Positions 33,642 through 44,879 of a DNA stretch of 64,000 nt are shown piece by piece. How positions within the stretch are numbered: the stretch's first letter is position 1; each line of letters begins with the position of its first letter. The notes under the pieces were generated by a model. The model was not told where the DNA came from. It saw only the letters and a list, made by a program, of their open reading frames with translations, and ran no database searches. The position numbers and the translations under genes were made by a program. The DNA is from Bretschneidera sinensis (Eukaryota; Streptophyta; Magnoliopsida; Brassicales; Akaniaceae), in assembly GCA_023935145.1 (NCBI GenBank), contig CM043704.1, forward strand, positions 92,088,373-92,152,372, in the 5' to 3' direction.

Positions 33642-34166
33642 CTAAGATGCACGCAGGTTCTTGTAAATGCCAGGAGCAATGGTTGCAAACTGTGGATCTG
33701 TGGAATCGTCATCAATAGCAACAACATTATAAGTTGGTTCCATCTCCACAAGTATATCTTTCACGCAAATCTTCCCTGAAAATGGCACATCGCACAGCAG
33801 AACAAAATCAGGGACACTTACAATTAATGAAAGTAATTACTATATAATGTCCCTTATCATTCAAATTATTCATGCTACAAACTGAAAAACATTTTAATGA
33901 ATGAAATTACTAAGAATATCTAAAAAGAGCTTAAGAAGTTTAAATATCTTAAAATAAAACCTTTTGTGTGCTTGCTTTGAAATGTAGAGAGTGTTATTTG
34001 TCTTCCTCTCAATAGATTGAACCGCTGCGACATCCTCATTATCCGTATATTCAAATTCCGGACTCTTCAAGGAATCACAAGCAGACATGGTCTCATCAAC
34101 AGAAACTGAACCAAAGAATGATCTGTTTGGAGAAACATCATGCTTCTTGGTTGAGAAAATGTCGTA
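33642..34166 (-). pseudogene. A-type cyclin gene fragment (CYCA1-like), broken
   Basis: Minus-strand translation from 34163 down gives DIFSTKKHDVSPN, then GSVSVDETMSACDSLKSPE and NEDVAAVQSIERKT to the donor AG|GT at 33961/33960. This matches the region before the cyclin box of plant A1 cyclins. The second exon-like block, 33775-33642, reads GKICVKDILVEME then IDDDSTDPQFATIAPGIYKN and LRAS. Breaks: a TAA codon at 34167-34169; a phase error at the exon 1 end, indicating a frameshift; and TAG where LRASE is expected, exactly at the second donor. The cyclin box exons are not seen to the left. Cyclin A drives S and G2/M phases; this copy cannot. Confidence 0.75.
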
Positions 34167-34169
34167 TTA

Positions 34170-36037
34170 GGAGTAGGAAAAACAACATCCATGCAAAAAA
34201 TGTAATAGTCAAATTTAGGGAAAACCCATAACGCCAAATTGATCGATGAATACAGGCACAAGATTAGCCAACGTGAGACCCATTCCCTGGTTTGTTAAGT
34301 TAGCAAACTCCAGTAGAGAGAGTAGGATTATTATTCAAAGAGAAGTGGGATTATTAATTAAGGTTTTGACTAATGTTTTCCGCTAAAATTATGTGTCCAC
34401 AAGATTACCATTCACCCTTTAACCACAATAACTAAAGTGTTTAAAGGGAAACCAACTTTTTAAAAAAAAAAAAAATCCTTCACTGTTAATTTTTTAAAAA
34501 CTGTTTTATCAATCAATCTAATTCACAAAACTAAAATCAAATTGTTGACTTGATTAACTGATTCGTTTAAGTAAATAATTTGAAACGGTTTAATTACTAT
34601 TTTATAACCTGTTAGTAAACAATGAATGATAAACTCATTGATTATATAATGCAAAAAAGGCTCATTAGTTAACTAGTCATGCTCTTGTATGAGATTCGTT
34701 ATTTTACCATATAATAATTTGTGAAAAATAATATCAGATAAAAAAATTATATTTAATTGATGATTTACATTAAAAATCTTTTTATAGCAAAAATTGTTAT
34801 TCCAAAAAAATACTTACACAATCTTTTAGTGCAAGGGAGAAGATTTTCTCTTTATAAAATATTCCACTTTCCCACATTTTAAAAAAAAAATCCCTAAAAC
34901 TTTAAACCATTAAATCTTTTCTGTCACTTATTTTCAACATTTTTCAAAATATCTTTTCAAATTTCAACCAAACAAAAAAATCATTTGGAAAATTATAAAT
35001 TTACATTGTAAATTATTTTTATTTTTAGTTTTATATTTATTTTTTGAGATTTTATAATTCAGACTTATTACTCTTTTTCGTTCTAAAATGATTGTCACGT
35101 TTGATTTTTGAAAGAAAGTTTGACTTTAATTATTTTATATTTAATATCATTACAAAAATAATAAAAATCTTTCAAAAAAATCTAAACTCTACCGTATTTT
35201 TTTGAAGAAAAGATCATGATTTAACATTAAATAATTAAATAATTTAATTGAATAAATAGTTAATATGATAATCTTTGCAAAACAAATAGAGTATTATTTG
35301 TGGCTTTTGCTTTTTGATTGAATATCATAACCATTAACAACCATAGGGTTGAGAGAGAAAAAAAAAATTTGACAACTTAATACTTGTATAACAATTTGTT
35401 TGAATACGTGTATCAATTATATTTCTTTCTTTTACTAATTACATTGTTTGCTAATTACACCACTGACAATTATATAGTTTTCTAATTACAACACTGAAAG
35501 ATTAAGTTGGCAATGTATCCTAATTTTTATAGATCAAAATATCCTCAATAATTCAAATTTAAATAACACAAACACTTGTACAATAAGACAATCAATATAT
35601 AAACTTATTTAATTTTTTTTCCATTTCCAAGGTTTTTTTCGCGATATCAAACCAATTAGTGATAAAAAAAAAAAGCACTTTGATACCGTTAGAAACCTCT
35701 CATCGACCCTCCATTCTCATGCGTTGCCATCAACCCTACTGCAAATTGAGGGGTCACCTTTTAGATCTATACATTTGGGGGTATTTCGAGAAACTAAGAC
35801 GATGTTCGGGTTCAAATTTGAAATTTTGGCTAAAATCCTCAACAAACTAATTTTAACTTTCCTAATCTGTTTTCTTCTAAATTTTTTTTTGATAAAATTA
35901 CTAAAATAACTCTACTCTTTCTTTTGTATTTGAGGGTATTATGATCTGAAAAGGTTGGGGCACATGCTAACCTACTCATAAGATAAAATCAGATCGCTTG
36001 ATTAACTTATATCTTCTCTTTATTTAGATATTGGACA
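34170..36037. other. AT-rich intergenic DNA
   Basis: Nothing recognised. Short open frames here have no gene-like composition. Confidence 0.4.
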
Positions 36038-36046
36038 ATGAAGATC

Positions 36047-36812
36047 GGGGTTTTAAATTGCCACTACTACGCTGCGTAGAGGTTGCAATATTTCGGTTTC
36101 GACATTCTTTGAGTCATGCCGACTGATATTGCCGTGAGTCTGAATTAGATTGACATTCAAAAAATAACGACTGCAACATAACGGATAGCAACTGTTGAGG
36201 TCGCTGCATATAGTTAAATCCAATTTTAGTTTTCTGTTGTGGTGAAAATATAATTTTTTAAAATTTTTTTACAATATGATCATAGCCACTCATTTTTTTA
36301 AATAGTATATTTCTATTTTTTTTTTATGTTTATATGAAATGAAATTTTAAAAAAAAAAGTGGAAGTGGAACATATGATTTAGTGAGGGAATGTTTGGTGA
36401 AAATTTGGGTTTTTGGGAGGGAATTTTTTGTGAAGATTTTGGGAGTTTGGGAAAGTGAAAACTTTGTTTGTTTATAAGTTGATTATTTTATTCTAAATAA
36501 ATATAACTATAATTTCTTTTCAATTAATTAACTTTTTATGGTTTCTTAAACAGGTTATAAATTAAAACAAAGTATATTATATTTTAGTGACATAATTATG
36601 TGAATCAAAATGCTAAACATTTCTTTAAATATTATAAAAGAGTTATTAGGGTTATATTGATTATTTAATTCATTTTAGAGCAAGTTATGCGAAGTTGAAA
36701 AAAATTTGTGACCTCAATAATCATGGCTCACATTTTAACATCCGTAATGTCTGGAACCGCAATAAACATTACGCAATCGATTTTATTGATGCAACCACAA
36801 TTCAAAACCCTG
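36047..36812. mobile_element. Non-autonomous Mutator-like element (766 bp)
   Basis: The left end reads GGGGTTTTAAATTG. The right end, on the complementary strand, reads CAGGGTTTTGAATTG. The flanks 36038-36046 (ATGAAGATC) and 36813-36821 (ATGGAGATC) are 9-bp direct repeats with one mismatch, the size made by Mutator-like transposases. No transposase is encoded. The terminal match is short and imperfect. Confidence 0.6.
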
Positions 36813-36821
36813 ATGGAGATC

Positions 36822-38355
36822 ATGATTTGATATGTTTGAAACTAAGTGTTCGATATTACAAAAATTAAAAGTTGTTGTTAGATTTCGTCAATCATTCTCC
36901 CAATTTAGAAGTTCTTGCCGCGAAAAATGTAAGCAATTCATCTTTATTGATAATTTTGGCACATGTAACTTTTGGGTTGCAGCTTCTAAAACTTTTATTT
37001 CTTACTTCAAACTGCAAAGTTAGAGAAGAATTTGATTGAATTTCATTGCATAACGTTTTTAACCGGTTATTATCACATTTTAAAAAAATAGATATAATAT
37101 TCGAAGATTTGGTGAATAATGAACAGACAAGATGAAAATAGTATAGATTTTACGAAGAAATGGGGACATTTTAGATGAGATGTTTTATTTATTTTTGCAA
37201 ATTCTTCGTAGAGAAGATGTCGTAATTACACAAGGAATTAAGAAAATATGTCTTGACCACTAGATAACTAAACTCATTAAATGAAACAACTCAGCTATTT
37301 CAAAACTCTAAAATATTAACATATGGTTTTCTCTTGGTACTTGAAGTCGTTGGTAATTCATGTAAATTCTTTATAAATGTAATTTTTATAATTTATAGGA
37401 AAACTATCATAACAAGCATTTAATTGTTTAAATGTTTATGTGATTTGTGATCCTTTTTGTTTCATTTATTTGCCCATTATTCATGCCTTAAAGTTGGAGA
37501 AATGATTAATAAATTGAACAAATAACCGAGACATCAGTCATAAATTTTTTTAAAAAATAGTGTGGTGCCATTAAAAATTTAACGAATGCCAATAATGTCA
37601 CTCTTGATTTTGCATTTTAATTTAAATTTTTTCCTGGTGAAAGTTAATAAAATAAAGAGATTTGATTTAAATAGGAAATGATTTGAAACAATATGTTATT
37701 TTACCTTTTTATGAAAGGGTATTATCTTTTTAACAAATATTAACATAATCCATTAAATGTCGGTCAAAAAATGTAAGTGTTGTTTTAAAAAATATGAGAG
37801 ACGGTAACTTGATATATGTAACTCAATCCAAAAATATATATATATATTTTATTTTATTTAATTTTAATGTGTATATATAAATAATACTTTCTTTAGAGCA
37901 ACAGAAATAATTATAGTATTACATAATGAAGTTATTTAAATATGTAAATTAAACAATTTATGACCTTTTAATTTAAAAAACGTCTCAAAAATATATTTTT
38001 TAATAATTTCAATGGTAAAAATAATAAAATAAAATTTTACAAGGAAACAAGTTGGGAAAAAGAATATAGACCAGCTATAGTGTATTCCACAACAATCGAA
38101 TGCTGAATATAGACCAGCTATAGCAAGTATTTTTTTTAATAATTTCAATGGTAAAAATGATAAAAACAATTGATTATTTTTAAAACTTTTTTTGGGGTTT
38201 TACTTTTTTTTTTATAGTTATTATTACATTGGTAAAGAAGAGAATTAAACAGAGACCAAGAAATTTGAGTTATTTGGTCAAGATTTTGTTACTTCAAAAC
38301 AAAAACCGTTTTGAAAATTACGCCAAACACATCAAGTCATTGCAGGACTGTGAAG
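36822..38355. other. AT-rich intergenic DNA
   Basis: Nothing recognised. One small local duplication, TATAGACCAGCTATAG, occurs at about 38065-38080 and 38108-38123. Confidence 0.4.
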
Positions 38356-38633
38356 CCACTAGCAGTATGTTGCCCCACGGGGGTTGCCTTTCATTCTTTG
38401 GCAAAGAGATTGAAGAGGAATTTCATGTTGGGAGGGAGGGAGAGGGAGAGGGAGAGGGGGAGGGGGAGAGAGAGAGAGAAACCACTAGCAGTATGTTACC
38501 CCACGGGGGTTGCCTTTCATTCTTTGGCAAAAAGATTGAAGAGGAATTTCATGTTGGGAGAGAGAGGAATTTCGTGTTCAAAATATGAGAGAGAGAGAGA
38601 GGGAGAGAGGGAGAGAGAGAGAGAGAGAGGTAA
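38356..38633. repeat. Direct duplication of ~83-bp unit with GA-rich tract
   Basis: Unit 1 starts at 38356 and unit 2 at 38482 (126-bp offset). Both contain CCACTAGCAGTATGTT and the CCCCACGGGGGTTGCC motif and differ by a few bases. GGGAGA/GA repeats lie between and after them. The duplication probably arose by slippage through the GA tract. No coding function seen. Confidence 0.8.
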
Positions 38634-38814
38634 ATGAAAATTCACTCCCAATTAATACAATTATAATACAATTCCAAACTTCCCATTATAGGAATCAAGA
38701 AAACAAAGAAACAATGAATTAATAAATGCACAATAATTAATTATATACAATCTTCTCTCACACTGATTAATTTACAAAATTTTCATTTGTAAATTCTAAT
38801 AATTATTCCTTTCA

Positions 38815-39288
38815 CTAATGATAAATAATATTTCTTTTAACGGCATAGCTTCTACTTCTCAAATGATCATGTGCTTTCAAATTAACACCATTTTCCTCAA
38901 AAGAGCAAGGCTCATCTTCATCAATAGTTCCGATTTTTCCTACTCCAACGCTGTAACTCCTTCTTGTCCCGCTAGTATCCTGCAACCTCATACTTTGTTT
39001 CTGGCGTAAATTCGACTTATTAACCTTACTCTCCAAACTGCATCTAGATGCTACGCGCATAACTTCCCTAAATTCCTCGTCATCGCTTTTCTTCAAAGAG
39101 TTGACACTAAAACTCTTAGGCAATTGTGTTACTTGGGCGGTAGGCAACCCCGTCACACTGCCATACCTTACCCTTCCGGCGAAATCCTCCATGCTCCTCA
39201 CGTATAAATCTCTAGCTTTGGCTAGTATTTTAATGGGTGTTAAAAGTATTTGCATGAACTTGTTTTGCTTGTTTGCTTTGCTCCTCAT
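38815..39288 (-). CDS. Plant-specific small basic protein, function unknown
   Basis: A single-exon frame of 157 residues from ATG at 39288, starting MRSKANKQNKFMQIL, to TAG at 38815-38817. Residues ~15-30 hold PIKILAKARDLYVRSM, followed by RVRYGSVTGLP and LPKSFSVNSL. KARDxYVRSM followed by LPKSFS is a pattern I associate with a family of uncharacterised land-plant proteins. The middle is Ser/Lys-rich and acidic in part (KKSDDEEFREVMRVASR). No signal peptide or membrane segment is evident; the N-terminal helix could be amphipathic. A possible upstream TTG start was rejected because the ATG fits the family start. A TATA box lies about 105 bp upstream. Confidence 0.75.
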   Translation of the reverse strand: MRSKANKQNKFMQILLTPIKILAKARDLYVRSMEDFAGRVRYGSVTGLPTAQVTQLPKSFSVNSLKKSDDEEFREVMRVASRCSLESKVNKSNLRQKQSMRLQDTSGTRRSYSVGVGKIGTIDEDEPCSFEENGVNLKAHDHLRSRSYAVKRNIIYH

Positions 39289-39390
39289 TTTTGCTATAAT
39301 TAACAAGAACCAATAATTGAAAGAAAGATGTGATGAACAAGAAATAAGAAAAGCTTATAATTTTGGGATGAAGAGGAGAGAGTTAGTGGT

Positions 39391-39400
39391 AGTTATATAG
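39391..39400 (-). promoter_or_regulatory. TATA box of 157-residue protein gene
   Basis: The minus strand reads CTATATAACT, a good plant TATA box, about 105 bases before the ATG at 39288. It implies a 5' UTR of roughly 70-75 nt. Confidence 0.6.
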
Positions 39401-39628
39401 ATGCAGTCTTCAATATTTATGGATTTGATTCTTGGAAGTAGCTTCAATGGCAAAATATGAGAACAAAAGGCGTGTGGACTTTTTCAGACCATAAACGACA
39501 TGTGAAAAGTTCAAACAGGACAAAAAAATTAGTTAGGACATTTAATTGCTAGGCCAAAATTCAAAAATTATGTGAGGGAACTTACATTAGTGCTAACAAA
39601 ATAATGAAAAATGAGATGAATATGACCT

Positions 39629-39822
39629 GTGGTGATTCCAGACCCGGATCAATAGGAATTACTATGAAATTGAGAAAGTTCACTAATAATCATTGAAAAA
39701 TTGAATAGTTATTGTTTCAAAAAAATTAAATATCAAAATTACTACTCAATTTTTCTGTGATTATTAGTGAATTTTATTGGTTTTATAGTAACTCGTACGG
39801 AACAGGTCTATGACATCACCAC
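39629..39822. repeat. Fold-back MITE-like element (~194 bp)
   Basis: The left arm (GTGGTGATTCCAGACC, then TTCACTAATAATCA and GAAAAATTGAATAGT) is matched by the complement of the right arm (GTGGTGATGTCATAGACC, TTCACTAATAATCA, GAAAAATTGAGTAGT). The arms are about 80 bp each around a short centre. No coding capacity. The target duplication is unclear. Confidence 0.65.
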
Positions 39823-40613
39823 TATTTAAATTTAGGTGTTGTCCTTTTCTATTTTCTCTGGTATGGTTTTGAAAATTGCTTAAATGTAATTTAAATCATT
39901 AAAATTTTAAAATTTTAAAAATAATTTTAATAATTTAAATTATATTTAAACAAATATCAAAAACAATGTTTATTCCTGTTGAGCACGTCGGATAATTCAC
40001 CTAGAAAAATGACTATTTATATATTTTTTGTGGGGATAAGGATTGGTGACAAAAAAATTGGCTTGATAATTTCAACATTTTGATCAATTAAGAAGAGATG
40101 GAAATTAAAAATGATTTTGTTTCTATCCTATTGTTAACATTTTGACAAAAAAAATTGACCTTTTCGTTATCCTCGGTCCTATCATGGACCTTGACTTGGT
40201 TAGTACGTTGCTTTTATGTGCTACAAAGAGTAATGAGTGATATACAGAGTACTGTTTTTTCCTTCTAAAATTTGACATAAAATGCTATGTCAAAATGTCA
40301 AATGGACAACTAATTCTGACATAAAATGCTTGTTTTACTTTAGCTGCTTAGCATTTTATATTAAATATTTGTTCATTATAATTGCTGGGTCAATGTTTTC
40401 ATAGTCGGATGCTGTTGCTCAGTCTTATCTTTTGGGAAAAAAAATTATGGTCAGAATTCACAAGTCCACACAATTTAATAGGGCCTTTGACACAGTAGTG
40501 AGCATTACTTGTTGTTTTAGATTACAGTTATGATAAATATAATTATTAATTTATATATAAAAGGGTAATATGAGAAATGATGGAAAATTGAAAGGATAAA
40601 ATTGTTATAGGAA
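39823..40613. other. AT-rich intergenic DNA
   Basis: Nothing recognised. Confidence 0.4.
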
Positions 40614-41760
40614 AGCTAGGCTATGTTTGGATTGGGTTTTCAGAAACCCTTTTCAGTTTTCAAAAACTAAAAACACTTTTCAAATCCCAAGTAATATATT
40701 TGGTCAGTAGTTTTGCAAAACAGTTTTTAAACATAGTTTTTCAAAATTGGGTTTTCAAACACTGATTTGTGAAAATTCTCAGTTGGAGTTTTCAATCTTA
40801 AAACACTGTCCAGTTTTCACTTTCCTAATTCATGAGTTCACTGTCCCAAAAACACTCTGTTCTCTTCTCTCATTCACGCAACTTCTCATTCTCCAAAACT
40901 GTTCCTCTCCATCTTCCCTCTCTCTGCAACTCTTTCATCATTCTCTCTCTCTATTTCATTTCTTTCACTTTCTTTGTCCGTTCTTTCTCTGAACCGAGTC
41001 TCTCTTTCCTCTTCCACAGAACTCGCGACAGTGACGAAGAGCTCTAAGAAACCCAGATCGAACAAGGTAAGGGTTTCACTTTTACCCGTTTGACAGAGCA
41101 AGACGCAACGTTTTGGGGCTCTCTCATCTCAACCTTTGTGTCTCTCTCTCTTTCGTAGTCGGTATCGTCGCTACTGCTTTTTTCTCGGTTGCGCCATCTC
41201 CATCGCCATATCTTCGCAGTTCTCTCTCTTTCTATCTTGCTGCTTACACGGCAGCAGCCCCTCACAGCCCTTCAAAATCTAGATCGATAGTTAAGCAGGT
41301 AGATTCATGTTATGGAAGCAAATTTTTTTTTTTAATTTCTTTGCCTATTGTAGAGTTATATATAGGCTTTAATTTCCAGCAACTGGTTGTTTTGCAAAAC
41401 CTTTTTTGTTTGACTACTGAGAAAATGATAGATCGAAATGACATAAGGGGAAATTTAAGATTTTGTACTTGGATATTGGAGCTCAATTGAGCGGGATATT
41501 TTGCATTTTAGGCTTAGCAAAGTTGAAAAAAGGTTTAAATGTTAGATTTCAATTTTTGTTAGTTACTCAAATTTAATTCTAATTCTTGAGTGTTTTAATA
41601 GGATGGAAGTTGCTTGCTGTCTGTTTGTGTAGGAAAAGTAAATGAAGAAGTGGAAGTTCTATATAATTTTCAACGTCTATGTGGCTATTTTGAGTTTGTG
41701 ATGTGAGATCTTTAAGGGTTCGTTTGTTTGGTCTTTTAATAACTGTTTTTTGTCAATACT
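40614..41760 (+). other. Transcript-like region with CT-rich leader; transposon-like left end
   Basis: At 40621 the sequence GGCTATGTTTGGATTGGG opens a TTTTCAGTTTTC-rich stretch, like the ends of plant DNA transposons and similar in style to 58.06-58.3 kb. Then 40.85-41.3 kb is CT-rich like a plant 5' UTR, with possible donors at AAG|GTAAGG (41067) and CAG|GTAGAT (41298) and a possible acceptor at TTTCGTAG (about 41159). Open frames here look like UTR, not protein. It may be a noncoding or captured gene fragment. Confidence 0.35.
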
Positions 41761-42546
41761 TGAGGCCTTTTTACCTGTTTAGATAATTGAAGGAATGTGT
41801 GTAAGAAAAGGGCACAAAAGGGTTGTTCTAGTCAGGAAAAAAAAGATGAACTTTTTCTTAATTTTTAAATACATTTTTTTAAAAATTTCTTGCTAGTTCT
41901 CTTTCTTTTTTTAACAATAAAAGAACCTAAAATCATAATAGTAAATACTTGAGGTCAATAGTACTCACATTGTTATAAAACGTAACTGCAGTACGAAGGC
42001 TTTAGTTAATCAGTTTTTTTTTTTTAAAATTCTTTGGTATGTGTATATAAAAAAGAGATTAGCTTCGAAACCGATATAAGTGTAGTGGAGACTACTTTAG
42101 ATTCATTCTGTGTGTTGGGATCCAATGTTCTCTAACGAATATCTCTAACGAATATGTGAAGTAATGTAATACCCGTATTTGTAAAGTAATGGTAAATAAG
42201 TAATTTAATAAATATGATATGAAATTTAAATAATATAATTACGCGAAGGATTTAGTATTAAAAAAAAAAATTTAGGACGTGGATGTCATTAAAAGAAAAA
42301 AAAGAGAAGGAAAAAAAAATTCTGGACGTCCAACAATAAGAAAGAAAAAAACGAACATTAAAATAAAAGTTTTCAAAAAAAAAAAGTCAACAAAGGAGGC
42401 AACAGGTGGCAACACTTGCTGCCAAGCAAAGAACTCTGCAAGTCTTGTACGTTTCATGAAACGTGGAGACAATGTAGACTGAGTAGGGGGGATTAAAGAC
42501 AGATGGAGGATGCAATTGAGGCTACCGAAAGTTTAAGTAGCGAACT

Positions 42547-42583
<37 letters not shown>

Positions 42584-43464
42584 CTGCATGAAATCTGTTT
42601 ACAGATTTCACATAGTTTCTTTCAACTTATCGTTTCTTTCTTAAAACACTTGAGGACTCAAAGAAATGCTGAAAAAGCAAAATTTTGAAGAAGTTTTCTG
42701 TGAATTTCATAGAGAATCATGAAAAGCTATCAAAAAAACAGAAGGTAATGCTGTAATGTTTATTTTTGAGTTTCTGACATTTATGAAGTTTCCCTAAATT
42801 CAAAGTAGGAATTTTCAAAATGTGTGGTTTATATCGAATTGAAGAATAAATTAGAAAATTTATATAAATATGATGTCAAGTGTTGATGATCTATAACCAG
42901 GGGAATTTATGAGAGAAATGGGAAAGGCAAGGAAGTGATCCACGGGTAGCTTTAAGAGCTACGTGGTGAGTTGGATTTACTTTAAGTAGTCTAAATAAAA
43001 ATGAAAAATTTAGTAATAATATTTAAAAATAAATTTTTAGCTTATGTTGTGGTGATAGATAAAGATTTGGTTGATAATTATGATATCAATTTTGGACATA
43101 TAGAAAATTATTAGGAGAGAAATAATATTTTTGGAATAATAAGTTGATTTAATAATCGAAGCGATAAGTGAAATTCTTGATGAGTTATATTGATGCTTTA
43201 ATACGAATTATGGTGAGATAAATTTTAGTGAATCTTGACAAGCTTTGATGGATGATTTGTGATGAAATTTAGTGGATCTTGACAAGCTTTAATGGATTAT
43301 TTTATGTGATTTGGGATGAGAGGATTCTAGTAGAATTTTCATATAATTTGAGAAAAAAATCAGGATAGCCAATTTAAGTGTTTTGAATTTATATGTTGTT
43401 TTTATATTACTGTTTATATGCATATTTCATATCATTGCTCATATGTATATGCATTAAATGAAAA

Positions 43465-43670
43465 TGAAAGAATTGAGAAAGCAGCTGGTCTAATGAAAAT
43501 GAAAGAACCGAGAAGGCAACCGGTTTAATGAAATGAAAAAACCGGGAAGGCAGTCGATCTTTTTAGAATGAAAGAACCAGGAAGGCAGTCGGTCTAAATA
43601 AGAACGAAAGAACCGGGAAAGCAGCCGATCTAAATGAGAATAAAAGAACCAGAAAGGTAGTCGGTCTAAG
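43465..43670. repeat. Six ~35-bp tandem repeats in 5' LTR
   Basis: Each unit contains a variant of GAAAGAACCGGGAAGGCAG, with a CGGTCTAA-like stretch after it. The 3' LTR has only three units (about 50568-50670), which explains most of the length difference between the LTRs. Confidence 0.85.
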
Positions 43671-43752
43671 ATAATAACAACCTGTCGACAGGTGGGAAGA
43701 CATTCCCATCATAAGCATTCATTGCATTGCATCTGTTTTAATTATTGCTTGC

Positions 43753-44230
43753 ATTATTGAAATACTGAAGTGTGATGTATTAATTGTGAATTTAATTATA
43801 GATGATTGAGTCTCACAGAAAGAGACAGTTATGATGATAAGATTATTGAAATGCTGATGTGTGATGTATTAATTGTGAATTTAATTATAGATGATTGAGT
43901 CTCACATAAAGAGACAATTATAATGATAAGATTATTGAAATGCTGATGTGTGATGTATTAATTGTGAATTTTATTATAGATGATTGAGTCTCACAGAAAG
44001 AGACAGTTATGATGATAAGATTATTGAAATGCTGAGGTCTGGTGTATTATTGTGAATATAATTATAGATGATTTCGTCTCACAAAAAGAGACAGTTATGA
44101 TGATAAGATTATTGAAATGCTGAGGTGTGATGTATTATTGTGAATATAATTATAGATGATTGAGTCTCACAGAAAGAGATAGTTATGGCGATAAGATAAT
44201 TGAAACGCTGAGGTGTGGTGTGTTATTGTT
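43753..44230. repeat. 86-89-bp tandem repeats in 5' LTR
   Basis: Units begin ATTATTGAAATGCTGA-like at 43753, 43842, 43931, 44020 and 44109, with a partial sixth. Each holds GATTGAGTCTCACAGAAAGA followed by GACAGTTATGATGATAAGAT or a variant. The same array is at about 50751-51230 in the 3' LTR. Confidence 0.9.
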
Positions 44231-44879
44231 ATGGTGATAAGAATTATCTAAATGGTAGACTTTATGATGTGAACCTCATTGTGAGGTAATTATGAAATAA
44301 TTGATTGTATTGAGGTGAACCAATAAATAAGAGGAAGGGAATGATAGAGAATGGATGTTATGACATGGGTAGTGATAGTAGAGTGCTAGTATCAAGTGTA
44401 GGAGATATAAATTGATTTAAATATTAAATGACTGTTTATACAAATGAGTACTTTTAGTAAATTTAATTCACTAAGCTTTTGAAGCTCACTCCTCATTGTA
44501 CAATGATTTTCAAGTAGCAGGCTTGGCAAATAGTTTGGTGAGTTGAGGTTCAGAAGAAATCATTTTCTGTAAGCCACATGTGTCAACATCCTCAGACTAA
44601 TGAGAAAAGAAAATAAAAATTTTATTTGTAAATATTCATACATTTTACGTTGTATAGAATGTTTAAAGATCGGATTGATGAAAAATTTCTTTTGGTATTG
44701 TTTATTTTCTTTGTTGCATATATGTGTCATGCTGAGATTTTCAAAATGTGATGACAACGTCTCGGGGGTGGCCAACCCGGGATGGGTCGTTACAATTTTG
44801 GTATCAGAGCATTAGGTTTTTAAGATTCTGTAGACTACATAAAAAGTAAGAAAGTGGAAGACTAAAATAAATTATAATG

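Larger units (their letters stand above)
42165..44794 (+). repeat. 5' LTR of Tekay-like element (2630 bp)
   Basis: Starts TGTAATACCC and ends GGGTCGTTACA. It contains a TA run at about 42550-42580, six ~35-bp repeats at 43465-43670 and five to six 86-89-bp repeats at 43753-44230. Homologous to 49253-51793. Confidence 0.9.

Noticed and set aside
40747..41490. Candidate protein-coding exons in CT-rich region
   Set aside because: Frames are Ser/Phe/Leu-rich products of CT repeats; no domain. Kept only as UTR-like sequence.
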